The notes below the pieces were generated by a model. It worked only from the letters and a program-made list of their open reading frames with translations. It ran no database searches and was not told the DNA's origin. A program made the translations under genes and the position numbers. Positions 26,833-35,113 of a stretch of 64,000 nt of DNA are shown piece by piece. This DNA comes from JACCXG01 sp963834305. Lineage in GTDB: Bacteria > Acidobacteriota > Vicinamibacteria > Vicinamibacterales > 2-12-FULL-66-21. The stretch spans positions 1,860,001 to 1,924,000 of the forward strand of contig CAWIAX010000002.1 in assembly GCA_963834305.1 (NCBI GenBank), written 5' to 3'. The stretch's first letter is position 1, and each line of letters opens with the position of its first letter.

Positions 26833-26863
26833 CCGGCAGCCGGGCGCCAGCCCGGCCTGCCGG
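26833..26863 (+). terminator. Strong GC hairpin after metY
   Basis: CCGGCAG CCGGGC at 26833-26845 pairs with GCCCGG and CTGCCGG at 26850-26863, with a GCCA loop and one bulged C. It lies 15 bp after the metY stop and about 50 bp before the ABC transporter gene. There is no T-tract. It probably separates the two operons. Confidence 0.55.
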
Positions 26864-26913
26864 GCCCTGCCCCGCTGGCGCCGCCGCGGGTTCTCGACTA
26901 AAGTCGATTTCAG

Positions 26914-27612
26914 GTGACCACGCGCCCGACATCGACCTCCCCCTTCCTCGCGGCCAGCAACCTCCACAAGTCTTATGTGACCGGTCTCGCGCGCGTGACC
27001 GCGCTCGACGGCGTGTCGCTCACGCTCGAGCCGGGCGACTTCGTCGCGCTCATGGGGCCCTCGGGCTGCGGCAAGTCCACGCTGCTGCACCTGTGCGGCG
27101 CCATGGACCGGCCCTCCTCGGGCACCGTGGTCCTCGAAGGGCGGGACCTCGCGTCGCTGACCGATGATGAGCTGACACGCGTCAGGCGGGAGCGCGTCGG
27201 CTTCGTCTTCCAGTTCTTCAACCTGCTGCCGACGCTCACGCTCGGCGACAACATCGCGCTGCCCAGCCTGCTCGGCGGCGCGGCCGGCAAGGACGCCGAC
27301 GCGAAAGCGCGTGAGATGGCGGCGCGCGTCGGCATCGCCCACCGGCTGTCCCACTACCCGGCGCAGGTCTCGGGCGGCGAGATGCAGCGCGCCGCGATTG
27401 CCCGCGCGCTCGCCCACCAGCCCGCGCTGCTCGTGGCCGACGAGCCGACCGGCAACCTCGACTCCGAGAACGGCGCCCGCGTCATGGAGCTGCTCGCCGC
27501 GCTCAACCGCGACCTCGGCGTGACGATCCTGCTGGCCACCCATGCGGCGGAAGTCGCCAGCCTCGCGACGCGGGTCCTGCGGATGCGTGACGGGAAGTTC
27601 GATGGCCGGTGA
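26914..27612 (+). CDS. ABC transporter ATPase, LolD/MacB type
   Basis: A 232-residue ATP-binding subunit with a GTG start. Walker A is GPSGCGKST (48-56). A Q-loop lies in FVFQFFNLLPTLT, the ABC signature is VSGGEMQRAAIARAL, Walker B is LLVADEPTGNLDSE, and the H-loop is LATHAAEV. The QFFNLLPTLT loop and the TGNLDSENG segment are those of the LolD/MacB/SalX group, which works with FtsX-type permeases. These drive periplasmic extraction or extrusion (mechanotransmission) rather than channel-type import. Its end overlaps the permease start by 11 bp. Confidence 0.93.
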   Translation: MTTRPTSTSPFLAASNLHKSYVTGLARVTALDGVSLTLEPGDFVALMGPSGCGKSTLLHLCGAMDRPSSGTVVLEGRDLASLTDDELTRVRRERVGFVFQFFNLLPTLTLGDNIALPSLLGGAAGKDADAKAREMAARVGIAHRLSHYPAQVSGGEMQRAAIARALAHQPALLVADEPTGNLDSENGARVMELLAALNRDLGVTILLATHAAEVASLATRVLRMRDGKFDGR

Positions 27613-30235
27613 CCGGCTCTTCACCCGCTTCATCCTCCGGCACCTCTTGCAGGAGCGTGCCCGGACGCTGACCACCACCGCCGGCATCGCGCTCGGCGTC
27701 GGCGTCGTCATCGCCATCCAGCTCACCAACGCCAGCTCCGTGCGGGGATTCGAAACCGCGCTCGAGACGGTCGCCGGCAAGGCCAGTGTCGAGATCGTCG
27801 GCAGCGGCAGCATCGACGAGACGGTATTGCCCTCCCTCGGCTGGCTGCGCGACCTCGGCGAGACGAGCGCGGTCATCGAGGGGACGATGGCGATTGTCCA
27901 GGAGGGGGACACGCGGCCCGGGCGGCGGGCCGAGGCGCTGAAGGTGCTCGGCGTGGACATCCTGCGCGACCTCACGCTGCGCGACTACGTCATCGGCGCC
28001 GCCGATCGACCGGCCGGGGCGCCCGCGCCGGCCACGCCCGCGACCGCCGAGCTCACCCGGCAGCAGTTCCTCGACCTGCTGACCAGCCCGCGCAGCATCG
28101 TCATCACCGAGAAGCTGGCGCGCCGACGCGGCTACGGCCTGGGCAGCGAGATTCAGCTGATGGCGGGGGATCGCGTGCAGCCCTACGTCGTCCGCGGCCT
28201 GCTGGCGGACGAGGGGCCGGCCCGGGTGATGGACGGCAGCTTCGTGCTGATGGACATCGCGGCCGCCCAGCTGGCGTTCGCGCGCCTCGGCCGGATCGAT
28301 CGGGTGGACGTGATGCTGCACGACGCCCCGGACGGCGCGGCCATCGACCGCGCCCTCGCCCGGATCACGGAGCGGCTGCCCGCCGGCCTGACCGCGCAGC
28401 GCCCGAGCCGGCGCGGCGAGCAGGTGGAGCGCCTGCTCTCGGCCTTTCACCTGAACCTGACCGCGCTGTCGTGGGTCGCCCTCGTCGTCGGGTTGTTCCT
28501 GGTCTACAACACCGTGACGATCTCCGTGATCGCGCGCCGCGAGGAGATTGGGACGCTGCGGGCGCTCGGGGTCACGAGCGGGCGGATCCTGCGGCTGTTC
28601 CTGGGCGAGGCGGCGGCACTGGGCCTGGCCGGCACGGTGATCGGCCTCGGTGTGGGCCGGGTGCTGGCGGACCTCGCGCTCGGCGTCACGAGCGCGACCG
28701 TGAGCACGTTGTACATCGCGTCGGCTGCCGCCCCGACCGACCTGACCGCCCCGCTGGTGGCGCTGGCGTTCGCGGTGGGCGTGCCGCTGTCGCTGGCGGC
28801 GGCCTGGGTGCCGGCGCGCGAGGCCTCCCGCGTGCCGCCGACCGCGGCGATCCGGGGACACGACCGCCTGGACTGGCGACGTGGGCTGCGCTGGCGCGCG
28901 CTCATCGCACCGGCGGCGGTGCTCGCGGCCGCCGCCGCCCTGGCGCGGCTGGGACCGATCGACGGCCGCCCGCTGTTCGGCTATGCCTCGTCGTTCGCCA
29001 CCATCATCGGCGCGTCGCTGCTCGTTCCGGCGATCATCTCCGGGCTGTCCCGGGCGCTCGGCGGCCCGCTGCGGCGGCTGCTCGGCGTTGCCGGGATGCT
29101 GGCGCACGCCAACCTGGCGGCCGCCATTCCACGGCTGTCGATCTCGGTCGCCGCGCTGGCGGTCAGCCTGTCGATGATGGTGGCCGTGGCGGTGATGATC
29201 GGCAGCTTCCGCGACACCGTGGTCTATTGGGTCGGCCAGACGCTGCAGGCCGACCTCTTCGTCGGGCCGGGCATGCAGCCGACGATCGGGTCCGAGCAGA
29301 CGCTGTCGCCGACCGTGATCGATGCGGTGCGGCGGCATCCGGCCGCCGCGGCGGTGGACTCGTTCCGCAACATCGATCTCGTCTACAACGGCAGCCTGGT
29401 CGTGCTCGGCGCCGGCAACTTCGACATCGTGCTGTCGCACGGCTCGCTGCTGTTCAAGGAGCCGGCCGACGGCCGCGCCGCGCTGCAGCGCGCCCTGGGC
29501 ACCGACGCGGTCGTGGTCTCCGAGGCGTTCGCCAACCGCCATGGCAAGGGCGCCGGCGATACCCTGGTCATCGCGACGCCGAAGGGCGATCGGGCGTTCA
29601 CCGTGGCGGGCGTCTATTACGACTACGCGGCGGACCGCGGCGTCATCGTCATGGACCGCCGGACGTTCACCCGGGACTTCGGCGAGCTGGCGCCGTCCGG
29701 CATGGCCGTGTACCTCGCCGCCGGCGCCGATCCCGAGCAGGTGCGCCGCGAGATGCTCGACAGCCTGGACGAGGGGCACCGCGCGTTCATCTACACCAAC
29801 CGCGCCCTGCGCGAAGAGGTGCTGCGCGTGTTCGACAGCACCTTCGCGATCACCTACGCGCTCGAGATCATCGCCGTGATCGTTGCCATGCTGGGGGTGG
29901 GCGCGACGCTGCTCACGCTGGTGTTCGAGCGGCGCCACGAGCTGTCGATGCTGCGGCTGATTGGCGCGGCCCGCCGCCAGGTGCAGCGCGTGGTGGTGAT
30001 CGAGGCGGCCCTGATTGGCGCGGCCAGCCAGGCCATCGGCCTGGTCGTTGGCCTGGCGCTGTCGCTCATCCTCGTCTACGTCATCAACGTCCAGAGCTTC
30101 GGCTGGACGATCCAGTTCCGCGTGCCGTACGGCTTCCTGGCGCAGGTCTCGATCGCCGTGATCGTGGCGACCGCGCTCGCCGGGGTCTACCCCGCCCGCC
30201 GGGCGGCCCAGCTCGTGCTCACCCATGACGAATAG
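27602..30235 (+). CDS. Duplicated FtsX-like ABC permease
   Basis: An 877-residue inner-membrane protein (start ATG 27602) with two tandem MacB/FtsX modules. The first begins with TM1 (TTTAGIALGVGVVIAIQ), has a large periplasmic domain and ends with three helices around LNLTALSWVALVVGLFLVYNTVTISVIARREEIGTLRALG. The second has its periplasmic domain at about 540-730 and ends with the paired motif RRHELSMLRLIGAARRQVQR. The 8-10 helix plan matches AttG/YbbP-type permeases that handle lipids or hydrophobic ligands. It lies between its ATPase and the lipocalin-like gene, overlapping both by 11 bp. Confidence 0.92.
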   Translation: MAGDRLFTRFILRHLLQERARTLTTTAGIALGVGVVIAIQLTNASSVRGFETALETVAGKASVEIVGSGSIDETVLPSLGWLRDLGETSAVIEGTMAIVQEGDTRPGRRAEALKVLGVDILRDLTLRDYVIGAADRPAGAPAPATPATAELTRQQFLDLLTSPRSIVITEKLARRRGYGLGSEIQLMAGDRVQPYVVRGLLADEGPARVMDGSFVLMDIAAAQLAFARLGRIDRVDVMLHDAPDGAAIDRALARITERLPAGLTAQRPSRRGEQVERLLSAFHLNLTALSWVALVVGLFLVYNTVTISVIARREEIGTLRALGVTSGRILRLFLGEAAALGLAGTVIGLGVGRVLADLALGVTSATVSTLYIASAAAPTDLTAPLVALAFAVGVPLSLAAAWVPAREASRVPPTAAIRGHDRLDWRRGLRWRALIAPAAVLAAAAALARLGPIDGRPLFGYASSFATIIGASLLVPAIISGLSRALGGPLRRLLGVAGMLAHANLAAAIPRLSISVAALAVSLSMMVAVAVMIGSFRDTVVYWVGQTLQADLFVGPGMQPTIGSEQTLSPTVIDAVRRHPAAAAVDSFRNIDLVYNGSLVVLGAGNFDIVLSHGSLLFKEPADGRAALQRALGTDAVVVSEAFANRHGKGAGDTLVIATPKGDRAFTVAGVYYDYAADRGVIVMDRRTFTRDFGELAPSGMAVYLAAGADPEQVRREMLDSLDEGHRAFIYTNRALREEVLRVFDSTFAITYALEIIAVIVAMLGVGATLLTLVFERRHELSMLRLIGAARRQVQRVVVIEAALIGAASQAIGLVVGLALSLILVYVINVQSFGWTIQFRVPYGFLAQVSIAVIVATALAGVYPARRAAQLVLTHDE

Positions 30236-31370
30236 AGCGAGGGCCACAACGGGGAGCGCCCGCCGCCCGTGGCGGACGCTCGTGCTGCCGATCGCGGCCC
30301 TGCTCGCCCTCTGTTCGACGGGCGCGGCGGCGCCGGAGTGGAAGGAAGCGGCGGCCGGGTACCGGTATGCCTTCCCGCGCGATCACGCCAGCCACCCGGA
30401 TTACAAGATCGAATGGTGGTACTACACCGGCAATCTCGAGACCGCCCAGGGCCGGCGCTTCGGGTTCCAGGTGACCTTCTTCCGCGTCGGCATCGATCCG
30501 GCGCCGGCCAACCCGTCGCGGTGGGCGGTGCGGGATCTGTTCATGACCCACCTGGCCGTCTCGGATCCCGCCGGAGGCCGCTACCGCCACGCGGAACGGC
30601 TCAATCGCGCCGGCCCCGGTCTGGCCGGCGCCAACAGCGCGGCGTATCACGTGTGGAACGACGACTGGCGCGCGACGCTCGACGAGCGCGGCCGCCACGT
30701 GATCCAGGCGGCCACGCCGGGCGCCGGCGTCAACCTCGTGCTCGAGGAAGGGAAGCCGGCGGCGATCAACGGCGTGAACGGCATCAGCCAGAAGGGGGCG
30801 CAGGCCGGCAATGCGTCCCATTACTACTCGCTGACGCGGATGCCCACCCGGGGCACCATCGCCATCGACGGGGAGACCTTCGAGGTGACGGGCCTCAGCT
30901 GGATGGACCACGAGTTCGGCACCAGCTTCCTCGAGCCCGAGCAGCAGGGGTGGGACTGGCTGTCGATCCAGCTGCGGGATGGCCGCGACCTGATGCTCTA
31001 CCAGCTGCGGCGAAGCGACGGCTCACGCGATCCGCGGTCGAGCGGCACCCTCGTCGAGGCGGACGGACGGACGCGGCACCTGGCGGCCGGCGACTTCACG
31101 CTCCGCGCGTCCGGACGGACGTTCCGCGCAGCCTCCGGCGCGACCTATCCGATCGGCTGGCGCGTCCAGATCCCCGGCGCCGGGCTGGCGTTCGAGGTCA
31201 CCACGCCGCTCGAGAACCAGGAGCTCTCGACCGAGGGATCCGGCGTCTCGTACTGGGAAGGGGTCATCGACATCGCGGGCACCAGCCGAGGCGAACCGGT
31301 CACCGGCCGCGGGTATCTCGAAATGACCGGCTACAGCGGCAGCATGGGCCGTGTGCTCTCGGGACGATGA
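30225..31370 (+). CDS. Secreted lipocalin-like protein, AttH/CrtC family
   Basis: A 381-residue exported protein (signal peptide ending STGAAA). The segment YKIEWWYYTGNLETAQGRRFGFQVTFFRVG and the later SWMDHEFGTS and GWDWLSIQL are the landmark regions of the AttH/CrtC two-domain lipocalin family. Members include carotenoid hydratase and ABC-linked AttH proteins of unknown ligand. No carotenoid genes are near, and the gene overlaps the permease by 11 bp. It is therefore best read as the periplasmic ligand carrier for the ABC system. A hydrophobic or lipid cargo is likely but unproven. Confidence 0.85.
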   Translation: MTNRARATTGSARRPWRTLVLPIAALLALCSTGAAAPEWKEAAAGYRYAFPRDHASHPDYKIEWWYYTGNLETAQGRRFGFQVTFFRVGIDPAPANPSRWAVRDLFMTHLAVSDPAGGRYRHAERLNRAGPGLAGANSAAYHVWNDDWRATLDERGRHVIQAATPGAGVNLVLEEGKPAAINGVNGISQKGAQAGNASHYYSLTRMPTRGTIAIDGETFEVTGLSWMDHEFGTSFLEPEQQGWDWLSIQLRDGRDLMLYQLRRSDGSRDPRSSGTLVEADGRTRHLAAGDFTLRASGRTFRAASGATYPIGWRVQIPGAGLAFEVTTPLENQELSTEGSGVSYWEGVIDIAGTSRGEPVTGRGYLEMTGYSGSMGRVLSGR

Positions 31371-31398
31371 ACAAGGGGCCTTCACACACGCTGGGCGG

Positions 31399-32094
31399 CT
31401 AGCGGCTCTTCTTCAGCACCACGATGTGCTGCCAGGGCAGCACGTCGATCACCCGGTCGATCGCGAACCCGTCCGCCGCCAGCTCCTGGCGGATCTGGGC
31501 CACGGTCATCTTGTGGACCGGCCGGATCGGCACGTCTGGATCCTCGCCCCGGAACTCGATCAGCACCAGCCGTCCATCGGGCTTGAGCGCCCGCGCGAGC
31601 GAGGCGACGAACGCCTGCGGTCCCGACAGCTCGTGGTACACATCCACCATCAGGATCCGGTCGAAGGTGGCATCCGGCAGCTTCGGATCCCCGGCGGTCC
31701 CCTGCACGATCGTCACATTGGCGAGCTTCTGCTCCGCCATCCGCGCACGGAGCAACGCGATCATCCCGGGCTGGATGTCGGTGGCGTAGACCCGCCCGTC
31801 AGGTCCGACCGCTTTCGCCAGACGCACGGTGTAGTAGCCGGACCCGGCACCGACGTCGGCGACCACCATGCCGCGCGCGATGCCGAGCGCCTCGACCGCG
31901 CGGCCCGGCTGCTCCTCCCGCTCGCGCTCGGGCCGTTCCAGCCACGGCGCGCCGCTGACATCCATGGTCGGCGCGATGATCCGGCCGCTGACCGGGTGGC
32001 GCTCCTGTCCCGCCTGGAACGACAGGCTGGCGATGGACGCGGTGGCGATCACCAGGCCGGTGGCAACGAAAGTGAGTCGAAGGCGTCGAGTCAT
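31399..32094 (-). CDS. Class I SAM-dependent methyltransferase with an export signal
   Basis: A 231-residue protein with a clear Rossmann methyltransferase core: motif I VADVGAGSGYYTVRLA, the acidic end of beta-2 in VYATDIQPGM, motif II-like FDRILMVDVYHEL, and RLVLIEFRGEDPD. The N-terminus (RRLRLTFVATGLVIATASIASLSFQAG) looks like a signal peptide or anchor. This is odd, because SAM is not expected in the periplasm. The protein may instead be membrane-anchored with the catalytic domain inside. It has a good Shine-Dalgarno (GAGGAGG) before ATG 32094. The substrate is unknown. It is convergent with the AttH-like gene. Confidence 0.8.
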   Translation of the reverse strand: MTRRLRLTFVATGLVIATASIASLSFQAGQERHPVSGRIIAPTMDVSGAPWLERPEREREEQPGRAVEALGIARGMVVADVGAGSGYYTVRLAKAVGPDGRVYATDIQPGMIALLRARMAEQKLANVTIVQGTAGDPKLPDATFDRILMVDVYHELSGPQAFVASLARALKPDGRLVLIEFRGEDPDVPIRPVHKMTVAQIRQELAADGFAIDRVIDVLPWQHIVVLKKSR

Positions 32095-32251
32095 GCCTCC
32101 TCAAGCTTAGTGCGGCTGCGGCTCGAACGTGCGGAATCGGCACCGGCGCGTGTGCGCCCGTTCCGGAATGCGTGGTTCCGCGCCGCAGCGGGGCCGCCGC
32201 TGCCGGGTCTGTTCTTGCAGAGCTGGCTCGCACCCCCCAGCTGGAGGAAAC

Positions 32252-33985
32252 ATGCAGATCCGCACGATGGCGATTCTGGCCGCGTCCCTGGTTGCCAGCA
32301 CCGCAACGCCGGTGCTGGCGCAGACGCCCGCCGCCGCAAGCTACCGGGACCTGGACGGCGTGAACGCCCGGCTGCGGGAGATTGCCGCCGCCCACCCGGA
32401 GATCGCGCAAGTCGTGGATCTGACGGCGGCCTACGGGGCGCCCCTGACGTTCGAAGGGCGCCATCTCTACGCGCTCAGGATCTCGGACAACGTGGCGGTC
32501 GACGAGGACGAGCCGGCCATGCTCGTGGTCGGCACGCACCACGCGCGCGAGCTCGTCGTCCCGGTTATCGCCCTGCACGCCGCCGAGCGGTTGACCTCCG
32601 GCTACGGCAACGACGAGCGGGTGACCGCCGCCGTGGACGGCCACGAGATCTGGATCGCGCCGGTCTGGAACCCCGACGGCTACAACCACGTGTTCACGCT
32701 GAACGGCATGTGGCGCAAGAACCGCCGCATTGTCGCGCCCGGCATCGGCGTTGACCAGAACCGCAACTACGCTCAGGGCTGGAACACGTCGTGCGCGGGC
32801 AGCACGAACCCGGTGTCGGAAACCTACAAAGGACCAGCCGCGTCGTCAGAACCGGAGACCAGGACGATGATGCTGTGGTCGGAGACCGAGCGTTTCGCCA
32901 AGGTCATCGACTATCACTCGTACGGGCGGGAGGTGCTCTACGGCTACCGCTGCCTGTCGCACCCGTTCCAGTCCTGGATGCAGCAGGAAGCCGCGGCCAT
33001 CTCGACGGCCTCGGGCTACGGCGGCCATACGCGGGTGCCCAGCGCCGACGGCGAACATCAGCAGTGGCAGTTCGCGCAGATGGGAGCGTATGCCTTCCTC
33101 ATCGAGACCCACTCGGAGTTCCAGCCGGCGTACGAGAGCGCCGTCAGGGAAGCCGAGCTGGTATGGCCGGGGATCCTGGCGGTGCTGGAACGTCCGATCC
33201 CGCTGTCGGGCCACGTGACCGACGCCGCGACCGGAGCCCCCGTGGCCGCACGGATTGACCTGCTCAACGTCCGCTTCACGAACGGCGAAACGAACCGCAG
33301 CGGAGGCAGGTACGGGGCTTACCAGGCATTCATGCCGCCAGGCGCCTATGACGTCCAGTTCTCAGCGCCCGGCTACCGGGCGGAGGTCCGCCGCGTGACC
33401 GTCACCGCAGCAGGCGCCACGGTGCTCGACGTCCCGCTCACCCCCGAGTCCACGGTGTTCCTGGACGATTTCGAGAGCGACCTCGGGTGGACCAGGAACC
33501 CGGATGGCCTGGACACGGCAACAACGGGCAGCTGGGAGCGCGGGAATCCGCAATCCACCTCTTCGAACGGCATCAAGCAGCTCGACGTGACCGCGAGCGG
33601 CGTCAACGACCTGGTGACCGGGCGCCTCGCAGGTTCGTCGTCGGGCAGCTACGACATCGATGGCGGCCGGACCTCCATCCTGTCCCCGGAGATCAGCCTG
33701 CCGGCGGACGCCGCCCTGACGCTTCGCTTCAGGTATTACCTCGCGCACAGCAGCAACTCGTCGAAGTCCGATTATCTGCGCGTGACGGTGATCAGCGAGA
33801 CGCGCACGCTCGTCTTCGAAGAGCTGGGCGCGCCCGAGAACGACGACGCGGCGTGGGCCACGGCCAGCGTGGACGTGAGCCGCCTGGCGGGCAAGACGGT
33901 TCGGCTCCTCATCGAGGCCGCCGACGCCGATGGCTCGAGCCTGGTGGAAGCGGCCATCGACGACGTCGCCGTCGTCAGGCACTGA
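32252..33985 (+). CDS. Secreted M14 zinc carboxypeptidase with C-terminal beta domains
   Basis: A 577-residue exported metallopeptidase (signal peptide ending PVLAQ; GGAGGAAAC before ATG 32252). The zinc site is H97 and E100 in HHAREL and H222 in VIDYHSYG. Substrate-carboxylate residues lie in QNRNYAQGW, and E285 in FLIETHSEFQ is the general base. After the catalytic domain come a carboxypeptidase-regulatory-like beta sandwich (SGHVTDAATGAPVAARIDLLN) and a jelly-roll-like C-terminal domain (DDFESDLGWTRNPDG to AAIDDVAVVRH), often used for binding or as a removable pro-region. It trims C-terminal residues from extracellular peptides. Confidence 0.92.
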   Translation: MQIRTMAILAASLVASTATPVLAQTPAAASYRDLDGVNARLREIAAAHPEIAQVVDLTAAYGAPLTFEGRHLYALRISDNVAVDEDEPAMLVVGTHHARELVVPVIALHAAERLTSGYGNDERVTAAVDGHEIWIAPVWNPDGYNHVFTLNGMWRKNRRIVAPGIGVDQNRNYAQGWNTSCAGSTNPVSETYKGPAASSEPETRTMMLWSETERFAKVIDYHSYGREVLYGYRCLSHPFQSWMQQEAAAISTASGYGGHTRVPSADGEHQQWQFAQMGAYAFLIETHSEFQPAYESAVREAELVWPGILAVLERPIPLSGHVTDAATGAPVAARIDLLNVRFTNGETNRSGGRYGAYQAFMPPGAYDVQFSAPGYRAEVRRVTVTAAGATVLDVPLTPESTVFLDDFESDLGWTRNPDGLDTATTGSWERGNPQSTSSNGIKQLDVTASGVNDLVTGRLAGSSSGSYDIDGGRTSILSPEISLPADAALTLRFRYYLAHSSNSSKSDYLRVTVISETRTLVFEELGAPENDDAAWATASVDVSRLAGKTVRLLIEAADADGSSLVEAAIDDVAVVRH

Positions 33986-33991
33986 CCGGCG

Positions 33992-34130
33992 CTACCAGGG
34001 CGGACCGATGTCGCGCAGGGAGGCGAAGTGCGCACCGATCTCGCGCATGGCTTCGCGCACCTCCCTGCGCGACTCGTTCTCCGGCGCGCGGCGCGGCAGC
34101 CCGATCTGCTCGCGCTCAGTCGAGCACGAA
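33992..34130 (-). pseudogene. Orphan C-terminal coding fragment
   Basis: Between the M14 gene and dodecin, a minus-strand frame reads EQIGLPRRAPENESRREVRE and continues AMREIGAHFASLRDIGPPW before a TAG at 33992-33994. It looks like genuine amphipathic coding sequence. The frame opens right after a stop and has no start codon upstream, and it overlaps the dodecin 3' end. It is most likely the tail of a deleted gene. I do not recognise the family. Confidence 0.35.
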
Positions 34131-34316
34131 CGTGATCATCATGTTCACCTGGTACTCGATGATCTTGCCGTTCTCGAGCCGGACCTGCTGTTCCTTGATC
34201 CACGCGCTCTTGATGTTGCGGATGGTCTTGCTCGCGCGGGCGATGCCGCTGTTGATGGCATCCTCGAAGCTGGTGGTCGAGGTGGAGCTGATCTCAGACA
34301 CTTTTGCTACAGACAT
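34116..34316 (-). CDS. Dodecin family flavin-binding protein
   Basis: A 66-residue protein with the full dodecin pattern: VAKVSEISSTSTTSFEDAI, then a helix with ASKTIRNIKSAWIKEQ and the strand IIEYQVNMMITFVLD. Dodecins form hollow dodecamers that store or buffer riboflavin, FMN or FAD, sometimes CoA. The tryptophan that stacks with flavin in these proteins is present (SAW). The length is standard. It has its own -10-like box (TATCGT, 6 nt before ATG) and no Shine-Dalgarno. Confidence 0.93.
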   Translation of the reverse strand: MSVAKVSEISSTSTTSFEDAINSGIARASKTIRNIKSAWIKEQQVRLENGKIIEYQVNMMITFVLD

Positions 34317-34328
34317 AGCCCCACGATA
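34317..34328 (-). promoter_or_regulatory. -10-like box 6 nt before the dodecin start
   Basis: On the minus strand TATCGT (34328-34323) is followed by 6 nt (GGGGCT) and the dodecin ATG. There is no ribosome-binding site, which fits leaderless transcription. Confidence 0.5.
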
Positions 34329-34385
34329 CCCGGTGCCGCGGGCGGCCGCACGCAGAATCGCGCAAGGAATGGCTCAGCTGAGTCG

Positions 34386-34896
34386 CTACCTGGGCTGAAG
34401 CTTCGCCGCGGCAATCGCCAGCGCGCCCACGCCGAGCGCCAGCGCGGCGAGCGGGGGCAGGGTCGTGCGCTCGGCTGTCCGCTGCAGCGCGATGAAGTGG
34501 CCGGGTGCGACATAGGCACCCGTGCGTCTGTCGATCCGCCGCCATCGGCATCCAGTTCGCCAGCGCCGCGTGGACTGGGACGCGTGCCGCGGCGAACGCC
34601 AGGACGAGGCCCAGCTGGATGAGCGCCGCGCGCATCAGGATGCCGGGAGCGGAAGGCGGCGGCGATCGGAAGACGCGCACGGCGGCCAGCGGCGCAAGCA
34701 GCGCGGCGGCCCCCGTGAGCGCCGGTCCAACGAACAGCAGCAGCGCCGGCACCGGCCGGAAGCCGTCGGGGTCAGCCCTCGCCAGCTGCTCGAGCGTGCC
34801 GAGGTTCACGCCGAGCCAGTTGGCCACCGCGGCGAGCGGCCAGAGCGCCGCTGCCCCCAGGCAGCCCGCCATGACCCGGAGGTGCGGGTGCGTCAC
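34386..34896 (-). pseudogene. Small polytopic membrane protein, frameshifted at about 34545
   Basis: The frame starts with GTG 34896, overlapping the stop of the YjbR fragment (GTGA). It shows four hydrophobic stretches (MAGCLGAAALWPLAAVANWL, ALLLFVGPALTGAAALLAPL, LMRAALIQLGLVLAFAAARV and a last one). After LANWMP the frame breaks. Skipping one base gives WRRIDRRTGAYVAPGHFIAL and then LPPLAALALGVGALAIAAAKLQPR before TAG at 34386. A corrected product would have about 169 residues. The family is not recognised. Because the corrected protein is complete, the break may be a sequence error. Confidence 0.5.
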
Positions 34897-35095
34897 CGCG
34901 GCCCACTACGTTTTCCTCGCGCGGCGTTCTTCTTCACGCGCAAGGCCCACGCCGCGCGCAGCGCACCGGTGAGCTCGTCCCGATTCGCCCTGGCCAGGCG
35001 GATATGGGTGATGCCATCCGCCCCCACCCGCCCGCGACCGGCAGGTAGAGGTCGGGCTGCTCGGCAACGAAGGCCTGCATCTCCGGCGTGAGCAC
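34893..35095 (-). pseudogene. MmcQ/YjbR-like fragment (N-terminal half missing, frame broken)
   Basis: Two frames read VLTPEMQAFVAEQPDLYLPV-AGGWG and, after a one-base offset near 35020, DGITHIRLARANRDELTGAL with AAWALRVKKNAARGKR. Together they resemble the C-terminal half of MmcQ/YjbR proteins (CyaY-like fold, possible DNA binding). The N-terminal half is absent: the fragment abuts a doubled GGGGAACT and the 3' end of the haem-protein gene. It is a remnant. Confidence 0.5.
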
Positions 35096-35113
35096 AGTTC
35101 CCCAGTTCCCCAG

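Noticed and set aside
30225..31370. Carotenoid biosynthesis gene (crtC)
   Set aside because: The fold is shared, but no other carotenoid gene is present and the operon is an ABC transporter.
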